DNA of 64,000 nt, taken from Burkholderiales bacterium (GTDB taxonomy: Bacteria; Pseudomonadota; Gammaproteobacteria; Burkholderiales; SG8-39). The notes beneath the pieces were generated by a model, which ran no database searches, was not told where the DNA came from, and was given only the letters and a program-made list of their open reading frames with translations. Positions within the stretch are counted from its first letter, which is position 1. Each line of letters opens with the position of its first letter. The stretch covers positions 62,001-126,000 of the forward strand of contig JACZJT010000070.1 in NCBI GenBank assembly GCA_014860445.1, in the 5' to 3' direction. Both the position numbers and the translations under genes were made by a program. Positions 1-11,462 of the stretch are shown here, piece by piece.

Positions 1-134
1 CGCTGGAAATCAGTCAGGTTGACCGACACGCACAAGGCGTGGGTGACCTGATTGTTCGCCATATTGTCGAGAACCTGCGGGATGCGATCGGCATATTGCT
101 CAAAATCGATGTGACAGTGCGAATCGACCAACAC
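1..134 (-). CDS. TatD-family metal-dependent hydrolase, N-terminal fragment (runs off window)
   Basis: Only about the first 44 codons are in the window. The translation begins VLVDSHCHIDF, which matches the N-terminal metal-binding HxH strand of the TatD/YcfH family of metal-dependent deoxyribonucleases (amidohydrolase-type TIM barrel); the two His of HCH are the expected first metal ligands. A GTG start at 134 is chosen because the homology begins there and an AGGA lies about 9 nt upstream. It sits 6 nt after the holB stop on the same strand, so it is probably the last member seen of the mltG-tmk-holB unit; tatD next to holB is a common bacterial order. The rest of the gene is outside, so intactness cannot be judged. 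Confidence 0.85.
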   Translation of the reverse strand, partial: MLVDSHCHIDFEQYADRIPQVLDNMANNQVTHALCVSVNLTDFQ

Positions 135-140
135 GCCAAT

Positions 141-2759
<2,619 letters not shown>

Positions 2760-2812
2760 TCTATTTTTATCGCGAGCTTGTTCCTGCGGGACTGAGAGAA
2801 GTTTGCCGAAGC

Positions 2813-2818
2813 TATAAT
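2813..2818 (+). promoter_or_regulatory. Consensus -10 hexamer upstream of ygfZ
   Basis: A perfect TATAAT lies 63 nt before the ygfZ ATG in the divergent mltG/ygfZ intergenic region. No good -35 is seen at the proper distance, so this is a plausible but unproven sigma70 element. Confidence 0.4.
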
Positions 2819-2880
2819 TGCCGCTTGAATTTCATATTATCACGCATACTTCAGACATTATCCAAGTCTGCAGGATACCC

Positions 2881-3915
2881 ATGACAGCTGTCTGGCAGGA
2901 CTACTTGATCGCACGCCATGCCCACGTCGAGGCAGGCGCTCTGTGGCATTTTGGCGACGCAGCGGCGGAACTGCGCGCTACGCGCGACGGCGGCATCGTA
3001 GCGCCGCTTACCCACCTGGGATTGCTGGAGTGCAGCGGCGCAGACGCGCAGAGTTTTCTGCACGGCCAACTCAGCAACGATGTAAAACAACTCAGCCCTG
3101 GGCACAGTCAGTACGCCGGCTACTGCTCCGCCAAAGGACGCATGCTGGCCAATTTTCTGCTATGGCCCGAGGAACACGCATATGCGCTGCAGTTCGCCCG
3201 CGCCCTGTTGCCCGCAATGCAAAAACGGCTGGGCATGTTCGTGCTGCGTGCCAAGGTAAAGCTGACCGACGTCAGCGAGTCGCGCCCGATACTCGGCTTG
3301 GCCGGGAAAGCTGCAGCTGAGGCTTTGCGCCAATTTTTCCCCGAGATTCCGCAGCAATCGCATCAAGTCGTACACCATCCGGTATACGGCACATTGATAA
3401 CTTTGCCAGGCAACCGGTTCGAACTGATCGCTGATCCAGAATCGGCAATGCAACTGTGGGACGGCCTGGCCTCCAAAATCACCCCGGTCGGCACGCCATG
3501 CTGGGAATGGCTGGAAATTAGGAACGGCATACCCCTGATCACGCCTGCCACGCAGGAACAATTCGTACCGCAGATGGCCAATATGGAACTGATCGGCGCG
3601 GTAGATTTTAATAAAGGCTGCTACCCGGGGCAGGAAATCGTCGCGCGTACCCAGTATCTCGGTCAAACCAAGCGCCGCATGGTACTGGCGCACATGGAAG
3701 GCGCGGTTATGCCGCAGGCAGGCGATGCCCTATTCAGCAGCGACCCGGACGCACAGGCCAGCGGCATGGTGGTCAACGCGCAGGCGGCGCCGGAGGGCGG
3801 CTACGATTTGCTGGCGGTGGTGCAAACGGCCGGCATCGAAGCAGCCGCGCTGCATTTCCAATCTGCCGAGGGGCCGGTGCTGAGTATCCAGCCGCTGCCC
3901 TATCCGCTCCCCTGA
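2881..3915 (+). CDS. ygfZ: Folate-binding YgfZ/GcvT-family Fe-S cluster protein
   Basis: Tetrahydrofolate-dependent protein of the GcvT fold that supports assembly or repair of certain Fe-S enzymes such as MiaB. The signature KGCYPGQEIVAR is present, with its conserved Cys at residue 247 of the 344-residue product. The N-terminus carries the LTHLGLLECSGADAQSFLHGQ pattern of the aminomethyltransferase fold. A longer frame could start at TTG 2818, but ATG 2881 has AGGA 6 nt upstream and starts at the usual family N-terminus (MTAVWQDYL). It diverges from mltG and is followed 10 nt later by the NRDE gene, suggesting a two-gene operon. Confidence 0.93.
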   Translation: MTAVWQDYLIARHAHVEAGALWHFGDAAAELRATRDGGIVAPLTHLGLLECSGADAQSFLHGQLSNDVKQLSPGHSQYAGYCSAKGRMLANFLLWPEEHAYALQFARALLPAMQKRLGMFVLRAKVKLTDVSESRPILGLAGKAAAEALRQFFPEIPQQSHQVVHHPVYGTLITLPGNRFELIADPESAMQLWDGLASKITPVGTPCWEWLEIRNGIPLITPATQEQFVPQMANMELIGAVDFNKGCYPGQEIVARTQYLGQTKRRMVLAHMEGAVMPQAGDALFSSDPDAQASGMVVNAQAAPEGGYDLLAVVQTAGIEAAALHFQSAEGPVLSIQPLPYPLP

Positions 3916-3925
3916 TACCACCTCG

Positions 3926-4690
3926 ATGTGTCTGATCCTGCTCGCGCACCGCTCGCATCCCGACTATCCGCTGGTGATCGCCGCCAATCGCGACGAATAT
4001 TACGTCCGGCCCGCGGCGAAGGCGGCGTTCTGGCAGGATTTCCCGCATATTCTTGCCGGACGCGACCTGGAGGGCATGGGCACCTGGCTGGGCGTGACGC
4101 GCAAAGGCCGTTTCGCCGCGCTCACCAATTTTCGTGATCCCGGCGAGCGCAAGACGGACGCACCAACACGCGGGGAGCTGGTGAGCGGATTTCTGAAATC
4201 CGACATGGAGCCGCGCACCTATCTCGATGAAATCGCTCCGCTGGCGTCGCAATACAACGGTTTTAACCTGTTGATCGGCGACATCGATGAGGTGTATTTC
4301 TTTTCCAGCCGCGAAGGTGTGGTTCAGCAAGTACCACCGGGCGTTCACGGACTGTCCAATCATCTGCTCGATACGCCCTGGCCGAAAGTGGTGCGCGGCA
4401 AGCAACGCCTGCAGGCCGCGCTGGCCGCCGAACCCGGCGTCGAGGCGCTGCTGGAATTGCTGCACGACCGCGAGCCCGCAAAGCCAGGTGAGTTGCCCGA
4501 CACAGGAGTCGGCCCGGAGATGGAGCGCGTGCTGTCGCCGGCGCTGATCGTTTCCCCGCAATATGGAACGCGGGCGTCGACGGCCGTACTGTTCGGTGGC
4601 GACGGCGCGGTCAATTTCAATGAACGCACCATTCTGCGCGGTGGCGAAATCGGCGCTACCGTCAGTCTGCGCTTCTTCCTCGATCACTGA
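3926..4690 (+). CDS. NRDE-family protein (TANGO2/Ser-Thr-rich T10 type)
   Basis: The 254-residue protein begins MCLILLAHR and carries the defining NRDE motif at residues 21-24, placing it in the NRDE (DUF833, TANGO2-like) family. The family resembles N-terminal-nucleophile hydrolases and Cys2 is the candidate nucleophile; recent work on TANGO2 relatives links them to haem or acyl-CoA handling, but the bacterial role is not settled. The Cys immediately after Met argues that the start is correct. It lies 10 nt downstream of ygfZ. Its last 29 nt overlap the end of the convergent GNAT gene. Confidence 0.9.
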   Translation: MCLILLAHRSHPDYPLVIAANRDEYYVRPAAKAAFWQDFPHILAGRDLEGMGTWLGVTRKGRFAALTNFRDPGERKTDAPTRGELVSGFLKSDMEPRTYLDEIAPLASQYNGFNLLIGDIDEVYFFSSREGVVQQVPPGVHGLSNHLLDTPWPKVVRGKQRLQAALAAEPGVEALLELLHDREPAKPGELPDTGVGPEMERVLSPALIVSPQYGTRASTAVLFGGDGAVNFNERTILRGGEIGATVSLRFFLDH

Positions 4691-5114
4691 TCAGATCGCA
4701 CTGCATGGCGACGTGCGGTATGCCCGCCTCGAAGAATTCGGTTCCCACGGCCTCGAAACCGAGACGTCGGTAAAAACCGGCGGCATGGACTTGCGCTTTC
4801 AGACAGACTCTTGCATGTCCCCGCTTGCGCGCTTGCTCCATCAGGGCCTGCAGTAGCAGCGCGCCAACGCCGCGGGCGCGGTACGCTTTCAGGACTGCCA
4901 TGCGACCGATGTGCCCGTCTGGCAGCAGGCGTCCGGTCCCTACTACTCCTCCCTGTGCATCAAGGGCGAGTGCGTGATCGCAATGCGGGTCGTGCTCGTC
5001 CATTTCCAGTTCCAGCGGCACGCCCTGCTCTTGCACGAACACCTGCTCGCGTATGCGACGCGCCTCGGCGCGGGCTTGGTCCCAGTTGCAGATACGAATT
5101 GAAAATGGCTGCAT
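4662..5114 (-). CDS. GNAT-family N-acetyltransferase
   Basis: Small acetyl-CoA-dependent acetyltransferase of about 150 residues. The acetyl-CoA pyrophosphate-binding motif is visible as RARGVGALLLQAL after beta strand GRMAVL, and the C-terminal AAGFYRRLGFEAVG segment is typical of the ElaA/YjcF-like GNAT branch. The substrate is unknown. The open frame runs up to 5408, but that extension overlaps the divergent aldolase gene and lacks GNAT character. Starts at ATG 5114 or ATG 5120 (two Met two codons apart) are both possible; neither has a good Shine-Dalgarno. It converges on, and overlaps, the NRDE gene. Confidence 0.88.
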   Translation of the reverse strand: MQPFSIRICNWDQARAEARRIREQVFVQEQGVPLELEMDEHDPHCDHALALDAQGGVVGTGRLLPDGHIGRMAVLKAYRARGVGALLLQALMEQARKRGHARVCLKAQVHAAGFYRRLGFEAVGTEFFEAGIPHVAMQCDLISDRGRSAD

Positions 5115-5126
5115 TGGCATGCGCGA

Positions 5127-5132
5127 TATAAT
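5127..5132 (+). promoter_or_regulatory. Consensus -10 hexamer upstream of the aldolase/SDR gene
   Basis: A perfect TATAAT 25 nt before the ATG at 5157, in the short region divergent with the GNAT gene. A TTGAAA at 5099-5104 is too far upstream (22 bp) to be an ideal -35, so only the -10 is supported. Confidence 0.4.
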
Positions 5133-5156
5133 ACGCGCCTTCCTTGCGAGTCCATC

Positions 5157-7127
5157 ATGCAGAACCTCTGGGACGATAACGAAGCGGCGCAATACCGCAG
5201 TGATCTGGAACTGCGCGTCTATACATCGCGCCTGCTCGGGCGCGACAAGACCCTGGTACTGCACGGCGGTGGCAACACCTCGGTGAAGCTGGCGCAAAAG
5301 AACGTGTTCGGCGAGGACGAAAACGTTCTCTATATAAAAGGCAGTGGCTGGGACCTGGAGACCATAGAGGCCGCCGGATTCGCGCCGGTGCAGCTGGAAT
5401 ATCTGCAAAGGCTGGCGCAGCTAGAGGCGCTGTCGGACACGCAGATGGTCAACCAGCTTGCCACGCATATGCTCAAGGCAACCGCACCTGCGCCATCGGT
5501 CGAAACGATTCTCCACGCCTGCCTGCCCTACAAGTTCGTCGACCACACCCATGCCGACGCGGTACTGGCCATTACCGATACCGCCGACGGGGAGCGCCGC
5601 ATACGCGACCTCTACGGCGACGCGGTGGTCATCATCCCCTACGTCATGCCCGGATTCGATCTGGCCCGGCTGTGCGCGCGCGAATATCCGCGCCAGGCTG
5701 GTGCCAACACGATAGGTATGGTGCTGCTGAATCACGGCATCTTTTCGTTCGGCGACACGGCGAAATTGTCCTACGAGCGCATGATCGATTTGGTCGGCCG
5801 TGCCGAGGACTATCTGAAACGCGAGCGCGCCTGGGACAGTCCGGCGCGTGCCGCTGCACCGGCTCGAATTGACATCCTGGATCAGGCCCGGCTGCGAAGC
5901 GGGATTTCGGCCGCGGCCGGCGCTCCAATGATCATGACGACGCATGCGGACACGGATAGTCTGGCCTTTGCCCAACGCGAAGATCTGCGCACCGTGTCGC
6001 AGCAGGGTCCCGTCACGCCAGACCACATTATTCGTACCAAGCGCGTGCCCATGCTCGGCTCCGACGTCAGCGGATACGTGCGCGAGTACAAAACGTATTT
6101 TGACGAACACGCGCCGCGGGCCAAGGAACCCAAGGCCATGCTCGATCCCGCACCGCGCATGGTGCTCGATCCGGGATTCGGTCTGGCCGCCGTGGGCAGA
6201 AGCGCGAAAGACGCTGCCATCGTCGCGGAGTTGTATCAGCACAATATGCAGGTCATGCAGCGCGCGCAGGCGCTGGGCGGCTATTGCGCCCTGCCCGCAC
6301 GCGAGTTGTTCGAGGTCGAATACTGGGATCTGGAGCAGGCCAAGCTGAAGAAAAGCGGTTCGCCACCGGTCTTCTCAGGCGAGATCGCCCTGGTAACGGG
6401 TGCGGCATCCGGTATTGGCAAGGCCTGCGTCGATGCACTGCTTGCGCGGGGCGCGGCGGTGATCGGTTTGGATATCAACCCCGCGGTCGAGACGATATAC
6501 CAGCGCAAGGATTTTCTCGGCTTGCGCTGCGACCTCACTGATGAGCACGCGATCGAGTCGGCACTCGAGCATGCCGTGATCGCCTTTGGCGGCCTGGACA
6601 TGCTGATTCTGAACGCGGGCATATTCGCGGCGACTAGAAAGATCAGTGAGCTCGGCAGCAGCGAATGGCGCAAGGTGATGGCGATCAACCTTGATGCCAA
6701 CCTGTTCCTGCTGCGCGCCTGCCATCCCTTGCTCAAGCTCGCGCCCAGGAGTGGCCGAGTGGTGGTCATCGGGTCCAAGAACGTTCCGGCCCCGGGTCCG
6801 GGCGCGGCGGCGTATTCGGCCTCCAAAGCCGCGCTCAACCAGCTGGCCCGGGTTGCTGCGCTCGAATGGGGTGCGGACGGGATACGCATCAATTCCCTGC
6901 ATCCCAATGCCGTATTCGACACCGGCATCTGGACAGAAGAGGTGCTGGCGCAGCGGGCGCAGCACTACGGCCTGTCGGTCGCCGAATACAAGACCAACAA
7001 CGTGCTCAAGACCGAGGTCAGGAGCCGCGATGTCGCCGAACTCGCCGCGGAAATGTGCGGACCCCTGTTCGCCAAGACGACCGCGGCGCAAGTGCCGGTC
7101 GATGGCGGCAACGACAGGGTGATCTGA
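5157..7127 (+). CDS. Bifunctional class II aldolase / short-chain dehydrogenase
   Basis: Fusion protein of 656 residues. Residues about 1-400 are a class II (Zn-dependent) aldolase/adducin domain with GGGNTSVK, the metal-binding DHTHAD segment and a further LLNHGIFSFGD His. Residues about 405-656 are an NAD-type short-chain dehydrogenase with TGAASGIGKA, the acidic GLDINP end of strand 2, LNAGI, and catalytic YSASK. This architecture is the RhaEW/YuxG type (rhamnulose-1-phosphate aldolase plus lactaldehyde dehydrogenase). No rhamnose genes are nearby and the next gene, 3 nt later, is mtnA. The likelier role here is cleavage of 5-(methylthio)ribulose-1-phosphate or 5-deoxyribulose-1-phosphate to DHAP plus an aldehyde, which the SDR part then oxidises or reduces. 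That substrate assignment is inference. Confidence 0.9.
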   Translation: MQNLWDDNEAAQYRSDLELRVYTSRLLGRDKTLVLHGGGNTSVKLAQKNVFGEDENVLYIKGSGWDLETIEAAGFAPVQLEYLQRLAQLEALSDTQMVNQLATHMLKATAPAPSVETILHACLPYKFVDHTHADAVLAITDTADGERRIRDLYGDAVVIIPYVMPGFDLARLCAREYPRQAGANTIGMVLLNHGIFSFGDTAKLSYERMIDLVGRAEDYLKRERAWDSPARAAAPARIDILDQARLRSGISAAAGAPMIMTTHADTDSLAFAQREDLRTVSQQGPVTPDHIIRTKRVPMLGSDVSGYVREYKTYFDEHAPRAKEPKAMLDPAPRMVLDPGFGLAAVGRSAKDAAIVAELYQHNMQVMQRAQALGGYCALPARELFEVEYWDLEQAKLKKSGSPPVFSGEIALVTGAASGIGKACVDALLARGAAVIGLDINPAVETIYQRKDFLGLRCDLTDEHAIESALEHAVIAFGGLDMLILNAGIFAATRKISELGSSEWRKVMAINLDANLFLLRACHPLLKLAPRSGRVVVIGSKNVPAPGPGAAAYSASKAALNQLARVAALEWGADGIRINSLHPNAVFDTGIWTEEVLAQRAQHYGLSVAEYKTNNVLKTEVRSRDVAELAAEMCGPLFAKTTAAQVPVDGGNDRVI

Positions 7128-7130
7128 GCG

Positions 7131-8186
7131 ATGCCAGTCGAAACCCTGAGCGTGGAGACCCTGCGTTGGCGGAATGGAAAACTGGAATTGATAGACCAGC
7201 GACGCCTTCCGCTCGAATTCGAATACGTCGCCTGCGAGGACGCGGCGCAAACGGCGGCGGCGATACGCGACATGGTGGTGCGCGGTGCTCCTGCAATCGG
7301 CTGCACAGCGGCCTACGGCGTGGCACTGGCGGCACTAAGCCATGCGCACGAAGCAAGGCCCGCTTTCGACGCCGCTCTGGAATCCGCGTTTCAGGTGCTG
7401 GCAGCGAGCCGCCCTACCGCGGTCAATCTGTTCTGGGCGATCGACCGCATGCGACAGTGCCACGCGCAGAATCGCACGGTCTCCACCCGAACCGAAGCAG
7501 AGGCACTGCTCGCCCTTGCGCAACAAATCCATAGCGACGACATAGACATATGCCGCGCGATCGGAACGCATGGCGCACCGCTGATCCCGGACGGGGCGCG
7601 CGTCATGACCCACTGCAACGCCGGCGCGCTTGCCACCGCCGGTCACGGCACCGCGCTGGGCGTAATCCGCTCGGCGCGCGACGCGGGCAAGCGCATCAGC
7701 GTGATCGCCAACGAAACCCGGCCCTATCTGCAGGGCGCCCGGCTGACGGCCTGGGAAATGGTCCAGGAAAACATCCCCGTGACCTTGGTAACCGACAATA
7801 TGGCCGGCTACCTGATGCAGCAGGGCCGCGTCGATGTGATCGTCGTCGGCGCGGATCGCATCGCCCTCAATGGCGATGCGGCAAACAAGATCGGCACCTA
7901 TACCGTGGCGGTGCTTGCAGAGCGGCACCGCATCCCTTTCTACGTCGCAGCACCGCTGTCCACCATAGATATCGGAATCGCCGATGGCGGCGCGATTCCC
8001 ATCGAGGAGCGTGATGCATCGGAAGTGACCGGGTATCGCGGCGTACGCTGGGCACCCCAAGGCGTCAACGTCGCCAATCCGGCATTCGACGTCACGCCGG
8101 CTGCGCTGATAACAGCCATCATCACTGAAAAAGGCGTGTTAAGCCGACCGGACGCGAGGCAGATTCGCGCGCTGTTCAAGAATTAA
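7131..8186 (+). CDS. mtnA: S-methyl-5-thioribose-1-phosphate isomerase
   Basis: Isomerises 5-methylthioribose-1-phosphate to methylthioribulose-1-phosphate in salvage of methylthioadenosine. The 351-residue protein has the family motifs RGAPAIG (51-57), THCNAGALAT with candidate catalytic Cys162, VVGADRIALNGD with catalytic Asp242, and NKIGTY. It belongs to the eIF2B-related isomerase family, and the conserved Cys/Asp pair favours MtnA over eIF2B-like regulators. It starts 3 nt after the aldolase/dehydrogenase stop, so the two are certainly one operon; no mtnB, mtnC or mtnD genes follow, which argues against the classic full methionine salvage pathway at this locus. Confidence 0.94.
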   Translation: MPVETLSVETLRWRNGKLELIDQRRLPLEFEYVACEDAAQTAAAIRDMVVRGAPAIGCTAAYGVALAALSHAHEARPAFDAALESAFQVLAASRPTAVNLFWAIDRMRQCHAQNRTVSTRTEAEALLALAQQIHSDDIDICRAIGTHGAPLIPDGARVMTHCNAGALATAGHGTALGVIRSARDAGKRISVIANETRPYLQGARLTAWEMVQENIPVTLVTDNMAGYLMQQGRVDVIVVGADRIALNGDAANKIGTYTVAVLAERHRIPFYVAAPLSTIDIGIADGGAIPIEERDASEVTGYRGVRWAPQGVNVANPAFDVTPAALITAIITEKGVLSRPDARQIRALFKN

Positions 8187-8672
8187 TCAAGTTTCCCGCA
8201 TGCGCACCGGCGTTCCCGGCGCCACCTGATCAAACAACTCGATGACGTCGCGATTGCGCATGCGTATGCAGCCTATTGAACCGGGGCTGCCCATTTGCGC
8301 GCTGTCCGGACTGCCGTGGATATAGATATAGCGCTGCATCGTATCCACTTCGCCCAGGCGGTTGTATCCCGGCTCGCAGCCTGACAACCACAGAATCCGC
8401 GTCAGGATCCAGTCGCGCCCGGGATGGCGTTCACCCAGTTCCGGCGTGTAAATCTCGCCGCTCGGCCTGCGGCCGATGAATATCGTGTTTTCCGGAACGC
8501 CAGCCCCGATTTTGGCCCGGACAATATGGCGGCCGCGCGGCGTGCAAAAGCTGTCCTTCTGTTCGCCCGCACCGTTTTTGGATGTCGACACCGGATAGCT
8601 CCGCACCACCCTCCCCGCTTCATCCAGCAATTTCAGCGTTTGTTCCGCCAGGTTGATTTCGATGCGCATCAT
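8187..8672 (-). CDS. L,D-transpeptidase (YkuD domain)
   Basis: The 161-residue protein carries the YkuD catalytic signature: His119 in YIYIHGSP and SIGCIRM with nucleophile Cys135 and Arg137. Such enzymes form 3-3 cross-links in peptidoglycan or attach proteins to it. No signal peptide or membrane segment is visible: the frame starts MMRIEINLAEQTLKLL, which is already the first strand of the catalytic domain. Export is therefore unexplained, although short leaderless members of this family are common. It begins 1 nt after the tadA stop and converges directly on mtnA with no spacer. Confidence 0.9.
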   Translation of the reverse strand: MMRIEINLAEQTLKLLDEAGRVVRSYPVSTSKNGAGEQKDSFCTPRGRHIVRAKIGAGVPENTIFIGRRPSGEIYTPELGERHPGRDWILTRILWLSGCEPGYNRLGEVDTMQRYIYIHGSPDSAQMGSPGSIGCIRMRNRDVIELFDQVAPGTPVRMRET

Positions 8673-8673
8673 C

Positions 8674-9374
<701 letters not shown>

Positions 9375-10742
9375 ATGACGGCGTCCAGCACCGACGCAGA
9401 TGGGCTGCCGCTACCGCAGCGCTATTGGGCGGTCGCAACCGTAGCACTCGGCATCATGATGGCGGTGCTCGACAGTTCCATCGCTAACGTGGCCCTGCCG
9501 ACTATCGCCAGGGATTTGAACGCCGCGCCGGCCGATTCCATCTGGGTGGTGAACGCCTATCAGTTGGTCATCATCATACTTATGCTTCCGCTTTCCTCGC
9601 TCGGGGAGATCGTAGGCTATCGTCGTGTCTACAGAACGGGGCTAGTGATATTCACCCTGGCCTCGTTGGCTTGCGCGCTGTCGAATTCGCTCATCATGCT
9701 TAGCGCGGCGCGGATGTTTCAGGGCGTGGGCGCCGCGGGCATGCTGAGCGTAAACGGCGCACTCATGCGTTTCATTTATCCGTCAGGTTCGCTGGGCCGT
9801 GGTATCGGCATCAACGCCCTGGTCGTGGCGGTCTCGGCGGCACTCGGACCGACTGTCGCCGCCGGCATACTGTCGATCGCCTCCTGGCCCTGGCTGTTCG
9901 CCGTCAACGTGCCCATCGCCACACTCACCATGTACGCGGCGCGCAGACTGCCGCGCACGCCGCGCTCCAGCCGGAGCTTCGACTGGTTCAGCGCGCTGCT
10001 GAATGCGCTCTTCTTCGGCCTGCTGATCATCGCGGTCGACAGCATCGGCCATGGTATGCGTCCGCTCTATGCTGTGCTCGCCGCCTGCGGTGCCGCGATT
10101 GCGGGCGTGGCGCTGGTGCTGCGCCAGCTGCCACAGAGTTCTCCGCTGCTTCCCGTCGATTTGCTCCGCATCCCAATGTTCGCCCTGTCTATAGCGACAT
10201 CGGTATGTTCTTTCATGGCGCAGATGCTGGCCTACGTCTCGATTCCCTTCTATTTCCAGCACTTGCTCGGCCGCACGGACGTGGAAACCGGACTGCTGAT
10301 GACGCCCTGGCCGCTGGCGGCAGCCGTGGTGGCGCCTATAGCGGGAAGGCTGGCCGACCGCCATTCGGCCGGCATCCTTGGTGCCCTAGGACTCCTAGTA
10401 TTCGCCACGGGCCTGGGAATGCTCGCGCTGCTGCCGGTGGTGCCAAGCGACGCCGACATTATCTGGCGCATGGCACTGTGCGGCGCCGGCTTCGGCCTGT
10501 TCCAGTCCCCCAACAACCGCGTGATCATGACTTCAGCTCCGCGCGAGCGCAGCGGCGGAGCGAGCGGCATGCTGGGCACGGCACGGCTCCTCGGCCAGAC
10601 TACAGGTGCAGCGTTGGTGGCACTGATGTTCAACCTGTTTGGCGAGCGCGCGAACGTATGGGCGCTGGGGCTGGCGGCCGGCATCGCGCTTCTCGCCGCG
10701 GGGGTGAGCTACCTGCGGCTGGTTGGACCGCGCCGCGCGTAG
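9375..10742 (+). CDS. MFS multidrug efflux transporter, DHA2 (EmrB/QacA) type
   Basis: Inner-membrane proton-driven exporter of about 455 residues with roughly 14 hydrophobic segments. The family motif LDSSIANVALPTIARDL lies in TM1 (from about residue 32) and the loop GEIVGYRRVY (77-86) corresponds to MFS motif A. The frame is open back to 9216, but the upstream part is not hydrophobic or conserved in style; ATG 9375 starts just before TM1 and is preferred, though its Shine-Dalgarno is weak. The substrate cannot be predicted. The gene stands alone, convergent with the giant-protein operon. Confidence 0.88.
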   Translation: MTASSTDADGLPLPQRYWAVATVALGIMMAVLDSSIANVALPTIARDLNAAPADSIWVVNAYQLVIIILMLPLSSLGEIVGYRRVYRTGLVIFTLASLACALSNSLIMLSAARMFQGVGAAGMLSVNGALMRFIYPSGSLGRGIGINALVVAVSAALGPTVAAGILSIASWPWLFAVNVPIATLTMYAARRLPRTPRSSRSFDWFSALLNALFFGLLIIAVDSIGHGMRPLYAVLAACGAAIAGVALVLRQLPQSSPLLPVDLLRIPMFALSIATSVCSFMAQMLAYVSIPFYFQHLLGRTDVETGLLMTPWPLAAAVVAPIAGRLADRHSAGILGALGLLVFATGLGMLALLPVVPSDADIIWRMALCGAGFGLFQSPNNRVIMTSAPRERSGGASGMLGTARLLGQTTGAALVALMFNLFGERANVWALGLAAGIALLAAGVSYLRLVGPRRA

Positions 10743-10778
10743 GGCCAGCCCGGTGTTGCCTTGCGCCGGAGCTGCGCG

Positions 10779-11462
10779 CTATTCCACGAAAGCATTGAAC
10801 GACATCGCCCTGCGTTCGCCCTCGCCCAGGAAGGGCTCGACCGCGTGCAGCAACCAGCCCGGAAAAATGTAGAAATCGCCGACGCGCGGCTTGAAGCTGA
10901 TTACTGATTTGGAATAGCGCTGCTTGCCGCCGATCAGAAAGGTGATGTAGCCGGCGCGACGCGCGTTAATGTAGCTTTGCTGTTCTTCCTCGCGCTCGTT
11001 CTCGATCTGATCAGGCACTTTCAGGTACAGCACGCCGGACACGTCGCCGGAATGGAAGTGCGCCGGGCTGAAGGTGCCGGCGAAGTGCCGCACCATCCAG
11101 AAGCTCTCGAAGCGCACCTTGCCGATGGCGCGGTCGTCCGCGGTCTCCAGATATTGCGCCATCCAGCGCGCCGTGCTGCTGGCGAGGGAATCCTCGCCGC
11201 CGGCGCGCACGAAGTCCTCCGGCAGGGTTATCTCCCCCGGTCCGCGATTCCCTGCTCCAGCCGCCGCGATCAGTCCGTCGGCGTAGCTATTCAGCCCGTC
11301 CACCAGCGCCACCGGCGCGCGTACCCTGGAAATCATCGGGCCGAAGGGAGAATAGAAATCCATGCCTGCAGCGCTCGCCGACGCGACAGGCGCCGCTTCG
11401 TAGCGGCGCAGCCTTCTCACATAGGCGGGCGAGCCGAACTGGTCTTCGTCATCAGGCGTCAT
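10779..11462 (-). CDS. Putative 2OG-Fe(II) oxygenase (double-stranded beta-helix)
   Basis: The 227-residue protein resembles the small putative 2OG-Fe(II) oxygenases often found fused to or beside TPR proteins (PF13759/TIGR02466 type). Candidate metal ligands are the HFHSGD cluster (His135/His137/Asp140) before SGVLYL and His206 in WLLHAVEP, with Arg217/218 as 2-oxoglutarate binder. A longer overlapping frame reaches 12350, but that is the shadow of the TPR gene; ATG 11462 forms an ATGA overlap with the TPR/glycosyltransferase stop. It is the last gene of the long train that begins with the giant protein. A hydroxylation role on that protein or its sugars is inference. Confidence 0.78.
   Translation of the reverse strand: MTPDDEDQFGSPAYVRRLRRYEAAPVASASAAGMDFYSPFGPMISRVRAPVALVDGLNSYADGLIAAAGAGNRGPGEITLPEDFVRAGGEDSLASSTARWMAQYLETADDRAIGKVRFESFWMVRHFAGTFSPAHFHSGDVSGVLYLKVPDQIENEREEEQQSYINARRAGYITFLIGGKQRYSKSVISFKPRVGDFYIFPGWLLHAVEPFLGEGERRAMSFNAFVE

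Noticed and set aside
5157-7127. Assignment of the fusion as rhamnose catabolic RhaEW
   Set aside because: The architecture fits, but no rhamnose isomerase, kinase or transporter is nearby and mtnA is in the same operon, so I left the gene symbol empty.
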